DNA of 64,000 nt, taken from assembly GCA_963930655.1 (NCBI GenBank), contig OZ005618.1:3432001-3496000 (forward strand), read 5' to 3'. The notes below the pieces were generated by a model, which made no database searches, had not been told where the DNA came from, and saw only the letters and a list, made by a program, of their open reading frames with translations. Both the position numbers and the translations under genes were made by a program. Origin of the DNA: Myrica gale (taxonomy: Eukaryota; Streptophyta; Magnoliopsida; Fagales; Myricaceae). This document shows positions 10,435-22,744 of this stretch, one piece after another. How positions within the stretch are numbered: position 1 is the stretch's first letter; the number at the start of each line of letters is the position of its first letter.

Positions 10435-13400
10435 CGAGTTGCGAGTCAAAGTAGTCACGGGGGCACCATCTTCTGCCTTTCATATTCTTGCTGAACCATC
10501 TGTAGATGTTGAAGCTAAAAACTCAGAGTCTAGGCTAGAGCATGATAGAAAAAGAAGGCCCAAATTTCAGTGTCTACCCTCCAATATCTTCAACTCTCTC
10601 GATAATTCTTTTCGTGCTAACAGTTTGAAAGGGGTAAAGGAATTTTATTTCACCACACTTCCTTTCTGATATGTGCGCGTGCGTGTATGGGTGTAAATAA
10701 ATATGCATAGATATGTAATACTTCGAGATGCTTATATATATAGGAAAATAACTAATCCATTTTTTTAATAACAAGGGAAATTCGGACAATTACTTACGTG
10801 CACCGAGCTCGGAAAGACCTAGCACAGTTTACACACGAGTTGGGTTCAACGCTTCGGCAAATCTCGGACCGTGCAGCCTTCCAAAGCTTTGTTGTGAGAG
10901 TGATCCCAAGAAATTGTTTGCACCTGAGGAGATTCGAACATAAAACCTTAAAGGGAACACACCTGCTCCACATAGGCCCTAAGTCTTGACCACCCAAGTC
11001 AACCCATTGGGGTTAGGAAAACAACTAATCCATTAAGACCCATTAAGTCATGGAATTATATATGAGTTCCTTATAAACTTCAAATTCCACATATTCCTCC
11101 CTTTCAAAACTACATAAATAATAGAAAAGGGAACAGCCTCTCCCATGTGGCTCATCGAAAATGAACACATGATTGATTTAAGCATGTTGCAAATGAACTA
11201 TTTTCAGTTTCTTGGCAAAAATTGACTGGCATACACAAATTTTTTAGGCTTTAAAGAGATGCAACACACAAACATATAAACTTGATCAGTTACCTAAAAT
11301 CCATATCACGTACAGATTTATGTACTTTCGGTTCATCTAAAATGATGCACAGGCTTGGCCACTCCAAAATTCTGAGATGCCCATCCTATATTGGAAAATA
11401 AATATACCCGAATACATTAGTATCATGTATAAGCGTTTCAAGCAAGTTTTGCCAGAGCACATAATAATGATTAATGAGATTATGCATTGTTGCTTACCAC
11501 CCCGCCAGTGGTGACTTTAGATCCATCAAAACTGAAAGCTAAGCATATTTTGTGGACCAACTCCTTCGAGAGGAGGTAATTCCTTAGCCGACAGATTTGC
11601 ATTTGAGTGTCCACCATAAAAGTAAAAAAATCTGCGTAACAAAAAACATAGAAAACTATTTTGAGATCATCATAAAAGATCTAGTAGCATTTAACCATGT
11701 TTTGAGCCAAAAAGATGTTCAGCAGCTTGATGCAAATCAAGGTTACACATAAAAGGGAAGTTTCAGGAAGGGATCCTACGTACAGAAGCATCAACAAGGA
11801 TAAAAATATCTTTGGGTTTCCAAATAGCCATGTGAGCATTGCCTGTAGGACTAGAATAGCTTGGTTCTGCCTTCAATAAGCGCGTGCTTTTGAGCTTAAA
11901 TGACTAAGCATAGAATAGAAGAATGCATGCTAAACATGACTAGTCCATTGAAGAACGGATACATGACCCGTATCATTTAAACAAACAAGCATGCAAAGGA
12001 ACACGTGTTTCATTAATTCCAAGCAGATCCTATTCGAAAAGGATAACAGTCACAGTTCCTTGGCATCAACAACTTACTCTTTTTCATTTCTTTTAGAAAA
12101 AGTTTAGATCTTCACATAGCTTTTTGACCTAGAATCCGGATCCTGCATAATATAAGGGGCAATTGCCCTGAGGTTGCTCACTTGGTATTCTACTTCCCCA
12201 TGAAGGTGGTTGAGCTTGTTATATTTCATCATAAAGAGCTTTTTTCAGGCCACTACTCCATGGAAGAAGTAAACACCATCCCAGCCTGTGCTATTGTAAC
12301 CACCCAAGAGATCCAACTACAATATAGGTGACCCAAGTAGTGGTCCCACCAACAAAGACAGACTACAACAGAGCAAAACTAAGTTCATACGTATGGCCAG
12401 CCTCAACCAAAGAGCAACCGGTATGACGATTTGTATAAAAACATGCAGATATTCATAAATTCATCTTGTAGCTATTCCTCTAGAATTTGAATCCAAAGTA
12501 TCGAGGTGTTATACCCTTCCAACACCTCACAACCAAACTACCACACCTAAAGTAGGGTAATTTGCCACTATGAATACATCAAAGTCTCTCTTTTCTTGTG
12601 GGAAGGGGGGGAGGGTATTAAAAGATAAGACTACTGACACTCACCAACCTCTATGACCCTACTAACATCTATTCAGAAAACCTCCAAGGAAAATGGCAAA
12701 TTTGCCACCAGCACATGCTTCCGTCATTGCACTATACTTTTTCATGCTTAACAAAATAATAACAAAACATTATTTAAAAAATCTTAATTTCCATAATTTT
12801 AATAACATTAATTTTCATACTTCACAAAGTGCGTTTCAGAACAATAAACAAGAACGGCACAGAATAATTCTAACAGTGAAATCCCTGACCCCATGATCAA
12901 AACCAGAACATTTACTCAACATATCAAACAGATATTAGCTTACAATAAAAAAAAACAGATATTTTCTGGAGCATGGTAAAGAGAACAAGTGGCGCTTACG
13001 CGACGGAGAATAAATCATAGTGAAAATAGTAACCCCATTCGCATTCAAGTTCACATGAACCTTATGTTAGTTTTGAGTAAAAATGTAGAATTTTAGAGAA
13101 GTTGTGAATATTTATGTTGAATAGTGTTTTATTAGTGTTTGTGTAAAGTGGAGAGAGAAATTATTTGATGTAATTGTTTAATAAAAAAGTATTGGAGTTA
13201 TGTGAAAATATATATAGAGAGAGAAAATTTATGTTGAATAAAAACTTAAAAAGTTGTTGGAGATTGTGTAAAATATATTGGTGTTTGTATTTGAATTCTG
13301 AATATGTTCGGTGATAATAGTGTGAATATCCTGAAAAAAACTATAAAAACGAACATATCCTAAAAATCTTTTACACGAAAAAAAAAGACAAAGGAAATGA

Positions 13401-14264
13401 AATAAAAAAATCGTGAGACTTTGGAAACAAAGAGACTCACTTGCAGCCACTATTAGCGATAGAGCAAATAATGTCGTCCCCGGTGGGGTGCACCGCAATC
13501 GAAACGAGATCGCCATCCTCTTCTTCAAGAGTATACGTAGTCTAAAGGGAGAACCAACGAGAAAAATAAACACCGAGTCAGATAAATTCTATGAGTATGT
13601 TCCTCTGTGCAGTTGCTTAAACGGTAGGGAAAAATAGTATTTTCCTGTCGTCTTTTGTCAAGTTTCATCCCAAAACTAAATTGGTCATGAGAAGAGGTGG
13701 CTCAACAGGTATATTAAGCACAAGATTAAATAATCTCTAATCAATTTGAGACTCTAACATATTAGAATTTACACAATGTGAAAGGTGGGCCTAACTCAAC
13801 TCCAAAAGACGCCTTGAAGAGTGAGAGATATCACAATCTTATAAGGAGCATATTAACTAGTTTCTCTAGCAACGTGAGACTTCCAACACCTTTGACGTCG
13901 AAAATTTTGAAAACTACGATAGTAAAACCCAAATAGTTCAAAATCGCCTGAGTTTTGACTAAGAAACGATTAGCAAAAACAATTGATTTTCTTTTTCGGA
14001 AACATATTGAGGCCATGCATTCGATGCTTTCAGAAGCAGAAATTGAATGGCATACTCCGTTTGAGATAGGATTTAAATAAAGTTGGGAGAGAGGGAAGTG
14101 CATGGTCTTAGGATTGAAGGAGAAGATCTCGAGCACGGAGGGAGCAAGATCTCCAAGACTAGACCTCCCGAGCAGGCGAGCACCACCAGATTCGCTTTGT
14201 CGGGCCTCCAAATCCACGCCCTGCACGTCACCGGACCCTGCCTCGACCCGCCACCTAACGCCAT
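10435..14264 (-). pseudogene. SEC12-like / PHF1-type WD40 protein, truncated pseudogene
   Basis: Five exon-like blocks on the minus strand spell the N-terminal half of a plant SEC12-like protein (the family of SEC12 GEFs and PHF1, ER proteins for COPII export and phosphate transporter trafficking). Exon 1 (14264 to about 14085) gives PVTCRAWIWRPDKANLVVL and then, in another frame, APSVLEIFSFNPKT. Exon 2 (13541-13441) gives EEEDGDLVSIAVHPTGDD. Exon 3 (11631-11498) gives AKELPPLEGVGPQ and, after a frame change, FSFDGSKVTTGG. Exon 4 (11385-11294) gives DGHLRILEWPSL. Exon 5 (10534-10435) gives LDSEFLASTSTDGSARI followed by TGA (10482-10480) where Trp is expected. Splice sites fit at most borders. 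With two frame changes, a nonsense codon and all later exons plus the membrane anchor missing, it cannot make the normal protein. The PHF1 versus STL2P assignment is open. Confidence 0.82.
13080..13370. repeat. AT-rich repeat inside the SEC12-like intron
   Basis: An AT-rich block with short GAGAGAGA tracts and phrases shared with the insertion at 1702-1985. Likely a diverged MITE; borders are not definable by eye. Confidence 0.3.
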
Positions 14265-15127
14265 CAGTCAAATCTTTGAGAGAGAGAGAGAGGGACGGAA
14301 TTTTTTTCTGTTATTTCAGAAAAGAAAGCGAAAGTTTTGCTTTCCTGCTATGGGCCGCTGCATGCGGACGTATATTTCCCTCACATTTCCTTTTTTTTTT
14401 CTCTGTAGTTTTAAATTTGCTCATCAACGAGTTGGTCTCTACTATGAAAATGATTATATTTTGATCTCTACTATCCTTTCAATTTCGAACTTTTCGGTAG
14501 ATTATAAAGTTTGAAACACCATCCATGATACTCGAAATCTACTCCAATTCTTTCTTTTGTGGAAGGTTCAAACGATTCATCATAGGTGCATATTTCTTTC
14601 CGCGTGATCTTACAAGGATATTTGCTAAATGTCTCTCTTTCTCGCTTAATTTTTCGAGTCTAATTTGTTCCTCATATGAACGAAGAAAATCGCTGGGGAG
14701 ATCTCAATTAGCTAGCCCGAACCTGAGCTTGGTCCAAACTGGATGGAACTTGGAAGCCTCGCCTGAAGCCCACAGTTTAATAGAACAGCTGGTGCAGGCC
14801 GTTTGTTTTATTTGTATTCGCCTATTGGGCGCATTAGCATCAGTTCTTAACATATCAATACCTCGCATATGTTATTGCATTTGAGAGACTTCGGCCCCAA
14901 GAAAAATGTTGAAAAATTGCACGTGTCTGGAGTTGTTGTGGTGTTAAGTCTCCATAGCGATAAAGTTGGGTCAAGTTGGTCCCAATTTAGGAGATAGGAG
15001 TGTCGTGGGTTGTCATCGTTACCAAAAAAAAGAACATAAGAAATTTAATTATTGATATCAACGTGTAGTCCTAAATTTAATTTAATTATTGGGTCAACGT
15101 GTAGCCCTAAATATTTATGGATTGACA

Positions 15128-15303
15128 CGTTTGTTTTTCTAAAATTTTGGGTTCAAAATTTCAAATAACATAAACATATTTTCAAATTTTTAACTTTTAC
15201 ACATTAACTTCAAACTTTTTACAAACACTAATAAACTTCAACATCCAAAAGATTCTCAAAATTTTGAGAATATTCTTCAAAATCTCGGTAAACAAATATA
15301 CCC
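15128..15303. mobile_element. hAT-like MITE
   Basis: Ends form an imperfect inverted repeat: GTTTGTTTTTCTAAAATTTT on the left against ATTTGTTTACCGAGATTTT read from the right. Interior is rich in TCAAA/ACTTT words without coding capacity. Resembles the better preserved elements at 17068 and 42811. Confidence 0.55.
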
Positions 15304-15487
15304 TTAATAAGAATACTACTGGTTCTAGAAAAAAAAAAAACATTTTGTGACCACCCCCAACCTTGACCAAGGGGCAAAGAAATTTTAAGTAACTAACCTA
15401 TTCTATGTTACCATTTGATCTGATATTGATATGATTCTTAAATTATCTCTCGAATTCTAATTCCATCCATCCTTTTGGACCATCGAT

Positions 15488-15489
<2 letters not shown>

Positions 15490-15545
<56 letters not shown>
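15490..15545. repeat. (TA)n microsatellite
   Basis: About 28 uninterrupted TA units. Confidence 0.97.
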
Positions 15546-15551
<6 letters not shown>

Positions 15552-17067
15552 TTCTCGAGATTTATAAAATAAATATAAACTTTTATTTATTTTTGTTTTC
15601 AAAATTTTAAAATATCGAGTTTTATATAATATCTACTAGCTTATCAATAATCAAATGAGAATTGTCGATACGACCAAACCTTTTTTTTATATGTTTCACC
15701 TTAAGCCATATATTAATATGTCATAATATTAAAAATTAATGAAACTATATATGTCAGTTTAATTATTATTATTCAGAACCTTTCTTGCTTTTTTTGTTCA
15801 AAGGTCGTCTCTTACTCCATGCATTCTTAATGGTGTGAGGAGTTTTTTTTTTCTTAACATATGAAATATTTTGTTTCCATATGTTCTAATTTTATGAGAA
15901 ATCGAGCCAAAAATGACATTTCTAATAATATGTCGTATACTAAACGGCAAATTAAGCAAAAATCGAAACTTAGTGGTAAAGGAAAGGATATTCTGAAAGC
16001 TACCGGGCAGAAAGTGAAGTAAATTTTCCTGTATGCATAGTATTGTGTTCCGGATTTGTTAAACTAATCTGGGCCCTCATCGACTAAGCTAAAGATTAGA
16101 CCTAGGGGACCAAATAGCAACACACTATTTCTTTGGACCATGATCGATAAAATAAAATAAGAAAACTAGGACAAAAGAATTTATTGTATTTTGAAAATAG
16201 TTGGGGATTTGGGAGTCACCAGCCTAGCAACCTCCAACAGCTCCCCCTTCTTGAAAAAATTGTGACTCGTATTAAAAATAAAATTTAAATAATAAAATTT
16301 ACCTTTTGTCAACCGTTTAAACTTGAGGAATAATTTAGCATTTTGTTGGCTTTTTACAAACTAATTTTCACTGCTGTCACTCATTTTTTTAAAAAAAGTT
16401 ATATACCTATTTGGTTGTGGGTTTTGACCTATTTTACTAAATAGTAATTGGGTTTTTAAATTGGTCATAAAAGTCATTGAATTTGTAATTTTTGTCAATA
16501 TCTTTAGTTAAACTTCTATCTATAAAGTTAACGATTCTCACGTCAATTTCAATACACATGCGTGTCAATCAAGACTAAAATCATGTGACTTATAATTTTT
16601 ATAATTTTGTTGTTTTTTAAAAGATAATACTAAGTAAATTATTTTTAATTATTTAAAAAAAACTTAAAATTTTTATAAGTCACATTATTTTAGTTTTTGG
16701 GTGACATGTGTGAACTTATGATTGGAGATGACATATGAACTATTAATTTTGAGAATGAGATTTTAAGATAAGGACTTCTTTGGAAAAAAAAATCATAAAC
16801 TCAGAGACCTATATGATAAAGTTAAAAATCGAAGGACGATTTGTTTAAAAGAGCCAAAACCCAGGGATGAAATTATTACTAAACCAACAAAAAAACTTAA
16901 CATCAAGTGATCTGAAAAAATTTAACCTTAGCAGAAACAACAATGGAAAAAAAATATCGCTATTTATTAAGGTTGGGATCATCTGTGACATTGTACAAAA
17001 GGCTAACCTCTTGAATCCACGTGACTTGAACTTTAAAGAAATAATTAACAATTTTGATATTTGCGTG

Positions 17068-17220
17068 GTGTTTGTTTCCCCAAAATTTTGGGATCCCGAA
17101 ATTTTCAACAAAATAAACATATTCTAAAATTTTTAACTTTTATAAATGCACTCTACTTTTCACAAATTCCAAAAAATCTCAATAAAGTAAAGATTCCCAA
17201 AATTTCCACAGACAAACACT
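17068..17220. mobile_element. MITE with about 30-bp inverted ends
   Basis: Left end GTGTTTGTTTCCCCAAAATT and the reverse complement of the right end GTGTTTGTCTGTGGAAATTT match over about 30 bp, both followed by TTGGGAT/TTGGGAAT. Body about 150 bp, non-coding. Ends of GTGTTTG type are common in plant hAT MITEs. Confidence 0.75.
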
Positions 17221-17807
17221 TCCTTGATTTCAGCTACCAGGTTGTCTTTTTTTTTTTTTTTTAATTTGAAGGGGGCTTAAACTTGTTCTCAGACAACCCT
17301 TGTAAGAGATTGAAGTAAACTAATTAAAGAGTTTTTAATTAGAAAAACTTTGTTCATATCTCTTATAATATCTATATAATAAATCAGAATCGAAGTATTT
17401 TACGGTCCTAAATTGTTTTGGTCCCGAAAGTTGATTCCACCGATTGTGGAGACGTGGTTTCAGGGATTAGGGTTTATTATCATTCACTATAAACGGAAAG
17501 TGATTAGGTCCTGCTCAACCAATCTTTGTAAGTTTACTAACAGGGGAAAGTTTTAGGTGCTAAGTATTCACAAGTTTCGACTAATTCACACCTCACCTGC
17601 TATACTTTATATATATATTTCTTGAGAAGATCATCGGATCATGTACTCAAAAGAAAGAAATCGTACACAGCCTGTAATCACATTTCTGTTAAATAAATAA
17701 TAATAATAATAAATTATTAAAATTGAAAAAAAGGAAATAAAATATTAATTAACATAGTCCGGTGATACACGTATCCCCAGATGAATATTCCCTCTGATCA
17801 TCAAACT

Positions 17808-18010
17808 AAGGCTGCGTTTGCGTGCTAAAATTTTACGCTCTCTAAAATTTTAACACAATAAAATATTACAATATAATTTCTCTCTCTCTCATCAAATCAC
17901 TACTATTCACTACAAAAAATATAAAAAATTACCTCTCTCTTCACTTTTTCACTAAACCCAATACCTAAAATTTTAACAACACTAAAATTTTACAAAACAA
18001 ACACACCCTT
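17808..18010. mobile_element. MITE with AAGGCTGCGTTTG ends
   Basis: About 203 bp with inverted ends AAGGCTGCGTTTGCGTGCTA / AAGGGTGTGTTTGTTTTGTA, continuing into AAATTTTA on both sides. The interior contains a CT microsatellite and CACTACTATTCACTAC. No clear target duplication is visible. Confidence 0.75.
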
Positions 18011-18055
18011 ATTTTCAAGTAAAAAGGAGAATTAATTATTAATTTATTGCATATA

Positions 18056-18370
18056 TCATGATGAGTACAGAGATAAACCTCCCAGACTTTGGTAGTATTC
18101 GCATCCATTGCCCCAGCTAGCAGTAGCAGGATCGATGTATAAACACAGTGCTCTCTCATCGCATCGGCCTACAGGACCTGCAGAAAGGAAATTTCCTTCC
18201 TGGTTTATGGAGGTGACAGTACTTGGCCGGTAGCAATAAGTGGCTTGGATTACTAGGTTAAATTTTCTTCTTCCATTCTCCTTCTTGGAACCTTCGGCTT
18301 TCCATCTAGTAGAGCCCAACCAAGAGACATTATTTGGTTCGTAGGTGTACGTACCAAAATCTAACACCAT
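18056..18370 (-). CDS. Unidentified ORF, 104 residues
   Basis: An open frame from ATG at 18370 with a protein-like composition (four Trp and four Cys, balanced charges, no low complexity) in a stretch otherwise full of MITEs. Motifs visible: TYTYEPNNVSWLG, QATYCYRPSTVTS, GPVGRCDERALCLYIDP. I do not recognise the family. A MITE (18381-18614) abuts the start codon, so this may be the last exon of a gene whose upstream part was separated or lost. No signal peptide or membrane segment is apparent. It could be a fragment rather than a working gene. Confidence 0.35.
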   Translation of the reverse strand: MVLDFGTYTYEPNNVSWLGSTRWKAEGSKKENGRRKFNLVIQATYCYRPSTVTSINQEGNFLSAGPVGRCDERALCLYIDPATASWGNGCEYYQSLGGLSLYSS

Positions 18371-18380
18371 ATTAAAAGAT

Positions 18381-18614
18381 AGGGATAAATATAATCTTGA
18401 TCCATGTAATTTGCGCGAAAATCAAATAAGTCCTTAAATTTTAAAACACATAAAATTAGTCCTTAAAGTTTAAAATCATTTACATTTTAATGGTCCTAAA
18501 ATGATTAAACTCTTAATAAATTTTAAACTTTAGAGAGTGATTTGATGGATTTTAAAGTTGAAGTACTTATTTAATTTTCGGTCAAAGCACAAGCACCGAT
18601 TTTGTATTTATCCT
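18381..18614. mobile_element. MITE, AGGGATAAAT-type ends
   Basis: Begins AGGGATAAATATAATC and ends with the inverse of AAGGATAAATACAAAATCG. The arms continue as AATCAAATAAGTCCTTAAA against AATTAAATAAGTACTTCAA, so the whole element folds back. Same family style as 48177-48351. Confidence 0.75.
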
Positions 18615-18872
18615 TAAAAAAATATGACCAACTTGTTGCTCTTCGATCTGGAATATATCGTCGTCTAGGGTTGCAGTCTTGCATGCGTCCTTAAATTTTC
18701 TTTGAATGAGTCAATTCAATTTCACTGACCAACAGTGCGCTGTGTATATATTGCATGTAATTGAGATTTTCCTTCGCGATGATAGATATAAGTTCCATGC
18801 CCACGAGTTCTTATTCAAGACTCGGTCTGTCCTCGTTTTTTTCTTGGAGTTAAAGTTGATAAAATTAGTTGG

Positions 18873-19279
18873 ATATTTTTTTTCTAAGTGAAAAAAATAT
18901 CAGAAAATAAGCTATAGTGTAGGGACCATCAGAGTATAACGTGGATACTATGATTCAAATCTTAGTTAGGAGCAAGCTCTGAACACAACCAGAACATCAC
19001 TAAGCCACCACCTTGATGTTAATTAGTTGGATACATTTATAGGGAAGCAATTTTTTAAAAAAAATAATAATTAAAATATTTTTTTTCTAAGTGAAAAAAA
19101 TATCAGAAAATAAGCTATAGTGTAGGGACCATCAGAGTATAACGTGGCTACTATGATTCAAATCTTAGTTAGGAGCAAGCTCTGAACACAACCAGAACAT
19201 CACTAAGTCACCACCTTGATGTTAATTATTTGGATACATTTATAGGGAAGCAATTTTTTTTAAAAAAATAATAATTAAA
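18873..19279. repeat. Tandem duplication, 203-bp unit x 2
   Basis: The unit running from ATATTTTTTTTCTAAG (18873) to about 19075 is repeated from 19076 with only a few differences (for example GTGGATAC against GTGGCTAC, AAGCCACC against AAGTCACC). Non-coding. Near identity points to a recent unequal exchange or polymerase slippage. Confidence 0.95.
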
Positions 19280-22200
19280 ATGAGACATGATATACTAAGA
19301 TTTATAGGAAACCATATTTTTTTAAAAAAAAATTACATGACATCACTGATCATTTTTGTAATTACCACATGGCCTGGGACGTACTACTCAATCTTTCTCA
19401 TATTTACATTGATATATAAGTATATGATACATTATATAGACTAATTTCATTGGCCAAAAGTGTCGTTAATTAGTTAAACAGATAGAAAATGGTTTTTTTT
19501 TTTCATAATTCGTTTTTTTTTTCCTTTTCTTTTTAAGTTGCCAAACGATAGTCACAATAAATAAAATGAGGGGAAGAAAAACAAGTGGCCGACAGAAGAT
19601 TGCTTTATAAACAAGCGAGCAACATATAATATGTATGTTTAATTTCGTTTTATCGTGTAGCCTGCATCCATCAAGTTGTCAATAAATGAAAGCAATTAGA
19701 CAAGTTGCTAACAATTCAAAACTTTGAAAATATTGAAAAAAAATTGAAAATGGTCCACTAGCGAGGGCAAGCTCGACGATCTCATTCCGATATACCTCCA
19801 CCAGTACCAGAAATTTACAAGCTGCGTCTTCCTAATAGTTGTACCTAGACCTGATGACCACCAAATTCCAGATCCATCCATCCTATCAACAGCGAACTTC
19901 ATGGCTATATGATTAAAGAAATATTCAAAACAGCATCTATCAATAAGCATAAAGCATCGATCATGCATCGCGGTCAAGACGTTGCAGAACAAACGGATAA
20001 TATTCATACATCAATGCACTGTCCCATAGCTGTTCGTGATCGTAGAATAATCTACGTGGGTACAATAAAACAGATTTCTCGGGAAACAAAAAAAAATGTA
20101 TATATATATATATAAGGGTATTTAAGAAAACACAGTTAACACTCAATATATATATATAAATATAAAAGGGTATTTAACAAAACACATTTAACTTAACAGG
20201 AAACCGTCATTGGTTTCGGTTTGTCTCACAAACTTCTGATGCATATTTCCAAGTCAACTGGGAGTCTTGGCTCTAGATTATCCCCAAAAGCCACGTACGT
20301 TCTGATCTTGTATATCATTTCAAGAACAGAAGACCAAGACCTGCAGGCAGTACAGTACCTTTTTATTTGCCTTCTTTAAGCATCCAAGGGTGCCAATGAA
20401 GATTATACGTCGCTACGAGATTGGATTCAAGAAGTATAAAAATTGGTCGAAAAACATTGGAGAAGTAGACAAGGGGAATGAATATGAAAAGAGATAGATA
20501 TAATAGGTGGATTAAAGTTTTTATTATCTAAATTTTATATAAATTATATTAAACAGTGTAAGATTTACTTATTATACCTGTAATCTCTTTTTTAAATTGT
20601 ATTATGCAATTCAATGAAAAAATTACACATGACTGATGGTATATATTGGGCACCTCTTCGATCTCTTCCTCGGGAAGTCATAGGTTTCAATGTGGAAGTC
20701 ACCATCCATACCTTATTCGGACATGGACGGATATATTAAATTAACATGTTAATATTGTTTATAACATCAATTTTTCCTATATATAGTTAATTATTTATTA
20801 GAAAAATAAAATTATTGAAAGGAGGTATAATAAACTTAAAAAAAAATCTTTTTCCGTTTATGTTTTGAGAGCTTTGAATGTGTAAAAAGTTGTCCCAGGC
20901 TTAGAGTCTGTTCGGTGGAGAAGTCTTTTGAGGATTTTTTGTGTTTTGAAAATTTTTAGGTGATATTAACTTTATCGGTATGTGTGCAGTAGTTATTTTT
21001 AAGTGATGTTAAAAAACATGTTCGGTTTGTGTATTCTCAGGATTCAAAAAATTCTGAGAATACAGGTAAACCGAACAAGCCCTTAATTTAAGTGACGTGA
21101 TATCAAAGTTTTGTTAAAAAAAAGCTTAAATCAGGATTATTATTTATTAAACCTAGTTTAAGTGGACGGGTTACGAATCTTACGATGAAACAAAAGAAAT
21201 TTTAATCCCATTGGCCCGCATGTGTTGCACTAGCCAAGGCCAAGCTTTTTTTTTTTTTTTATGGGAGAAAGAAGAAAGGGAGAGAGACACAAGGCCAAGC
21301 TCTTGAATCTACAAATATTGTACTAGGAAGGTCACCACTAAAAAGGATTATAATCCTCTTCCAAATAATGTCGTCGTTGAATAGCTCCAACCATCCAAGT
21401 CTTTTGTTTTTGTTTTTTTCCCCTTTTTCATCTAATTAATATATCGGTGTCATACTTACCCATTAACTAATAAATATAAACCCTTTTTATTTCCTGTTTG
21501 CTCTTCGTTTCGTCCACCCAACTCGTCCTCGGTATCATCTCGTTGAGTAATTAAGGCATTGTTGTCTGTGTAGGCCCCAAGCCATCCAAATCACACTTTA
21601 ATGAAGTTGAAAGGTGCAGATGAAGAGAATGCATTTATTGGTCAAGTTTTGGTAATATGCATACCTTTTAACTCGATCACGATAAGCAATTTCGTTCTCT
21701 CTTTTGCATGATGAACCTTTCACCTTCTTCGGGCCCATGAACTAACTCTAGAATGCGAACTCCACGACAAGATGCATAGAAGAAATATGCTGGTGTTGGC
21801 AATTATGAGATTTGTTCCAACTTAGAAATATGCAGTACCACAAATTTTCTCTCTCAAAAATTTTGGAACATCGATCCTCGGAGACCACCTCCTAGTTGAG
21901 TCTGCTGATTTTGTTCTTCCATTTTCTCAAAGCTGGAAGAACATGAGTTTTTCATAATTCCAGTCAAAAAGTTCTGCTGATCAAACGCATGCAATAGGAA
22001 AACTTATCATATTCTTTTGAACGAAGAACATCGTTGAATAAGGACTTCAAAACAGATCAGCCCGCAAGTGATCATCTTCTATTTGTTTTCTCTGGGCACT
22101 GGCCTGCACCAGCCTGCAATTAACAAAGAATCAGTACCGCTTAGAAAAAAAAAACAAAGAATTAGTACCAGGCTACCAGCCAAAGTATGTATACCGAGAT

Positions 22201-22510
22201 GTACTAGATTTATACCTAGTCCATACTGATTAGTCCATTCACTAGTTTATTCCTTTGTTAAGACATTTTCGGGAGCTTCGCCAGCGGCATCGATCCCACC
22301 ACAGGCAGTCAGGCACAGGGATTAATGTTTCAAAATAAAGTGTCCACTGGGAATAACACTAATTTATTTTAAAGTTGCAGTGCTCAAGTCCCATCAGCTT
22401 TTAAATTAATTTCTAGCCATGCCCATCCCCACTAAAAGATAAAGTGGTTTGGTTTTTGGAAACTGTATGTAAAGATCGAGTCGCATCCGATAAGTCAACA
22501 GGCTGCTGCT
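19280..22510. other. Intergenic, no gene seen
   Basis: AT-rich, with short poly-T and TA tracts (for example 20098-20113). On the minus strand 19960-20060 a short frame spells ALMYEYYPFVLQRLDRD, which could be a gene relic but is followed by stops. One MITE candidate is listed separately. Confidence 0.6.
20902..21083. mobile_element. Possible small MITE (CTGTTCGGT ends)
   Basis: TCTGTTCGGT at 20907 is mirrored by ACCGAACAAG at 21070. GAATTC-poor AT-rich interior with the phrases AATTTTTAGG and AAAATTCTGAGAATAC. Short ends only. Confidence 0.45.
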
Positions 22511-22744
22511 TTAATATTCAATGTTCTGGCTCCCCGTATTTGCCAGAGGAAACTCAAAACCAGCGGACTTTGAAATGGCGAGGAACCTTCGCCAAGTAGA
22601 ACAGTCCAGGTCGTCGCCCTCCCCAGAAAGGATCTTCCCCACTTCAACCCATCGAAGGTAAAAATTCATGTAATAAGTGGTTCCTAGCTTCGCCCTTCGT
22701 GCATGCATGGCTAAGGTAAGGTAATCCTTGGTTAAGGAATTCAT
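22511..22744 (-). CDS. Unidentified ORF, 77 residues
   Basis: ATG at 22744. The translation has a natural composition (MHARRAKLGTTYYMNFYLRW, LDCSTWRRFLAISKSAGF) and ends in a clean stop. I do not recognise it and see no neighbouring exons. It may be a relic of a longer gene or chance. Confidence 0.25.
   Translation of the reverse strand: MNSLTKDYLTLAMHARRAKLGTTYYMNFYLRWVEVGKILSGEGDDLDCSTWRRFLAISKSAGFEFPLANTGSQNIEY

Larger units (their letters stand above)
14281..17060. other. Intergenic, no gene seen
   Basis: AT-rich DNA upstream of the SEC12-like pseudogene. Apart from the MITE at 15128-15303 and the (TA)n tract listed separately, I see only short ORFs without recognisable domains. Confidence 0.7.

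Noticed and set aside
14083..14514. Plus-strand ORFs with a GA-rich segment
   Set aside because: Antisense to exon 1 of the SEC12-like pseudogene; no plant family recognised.
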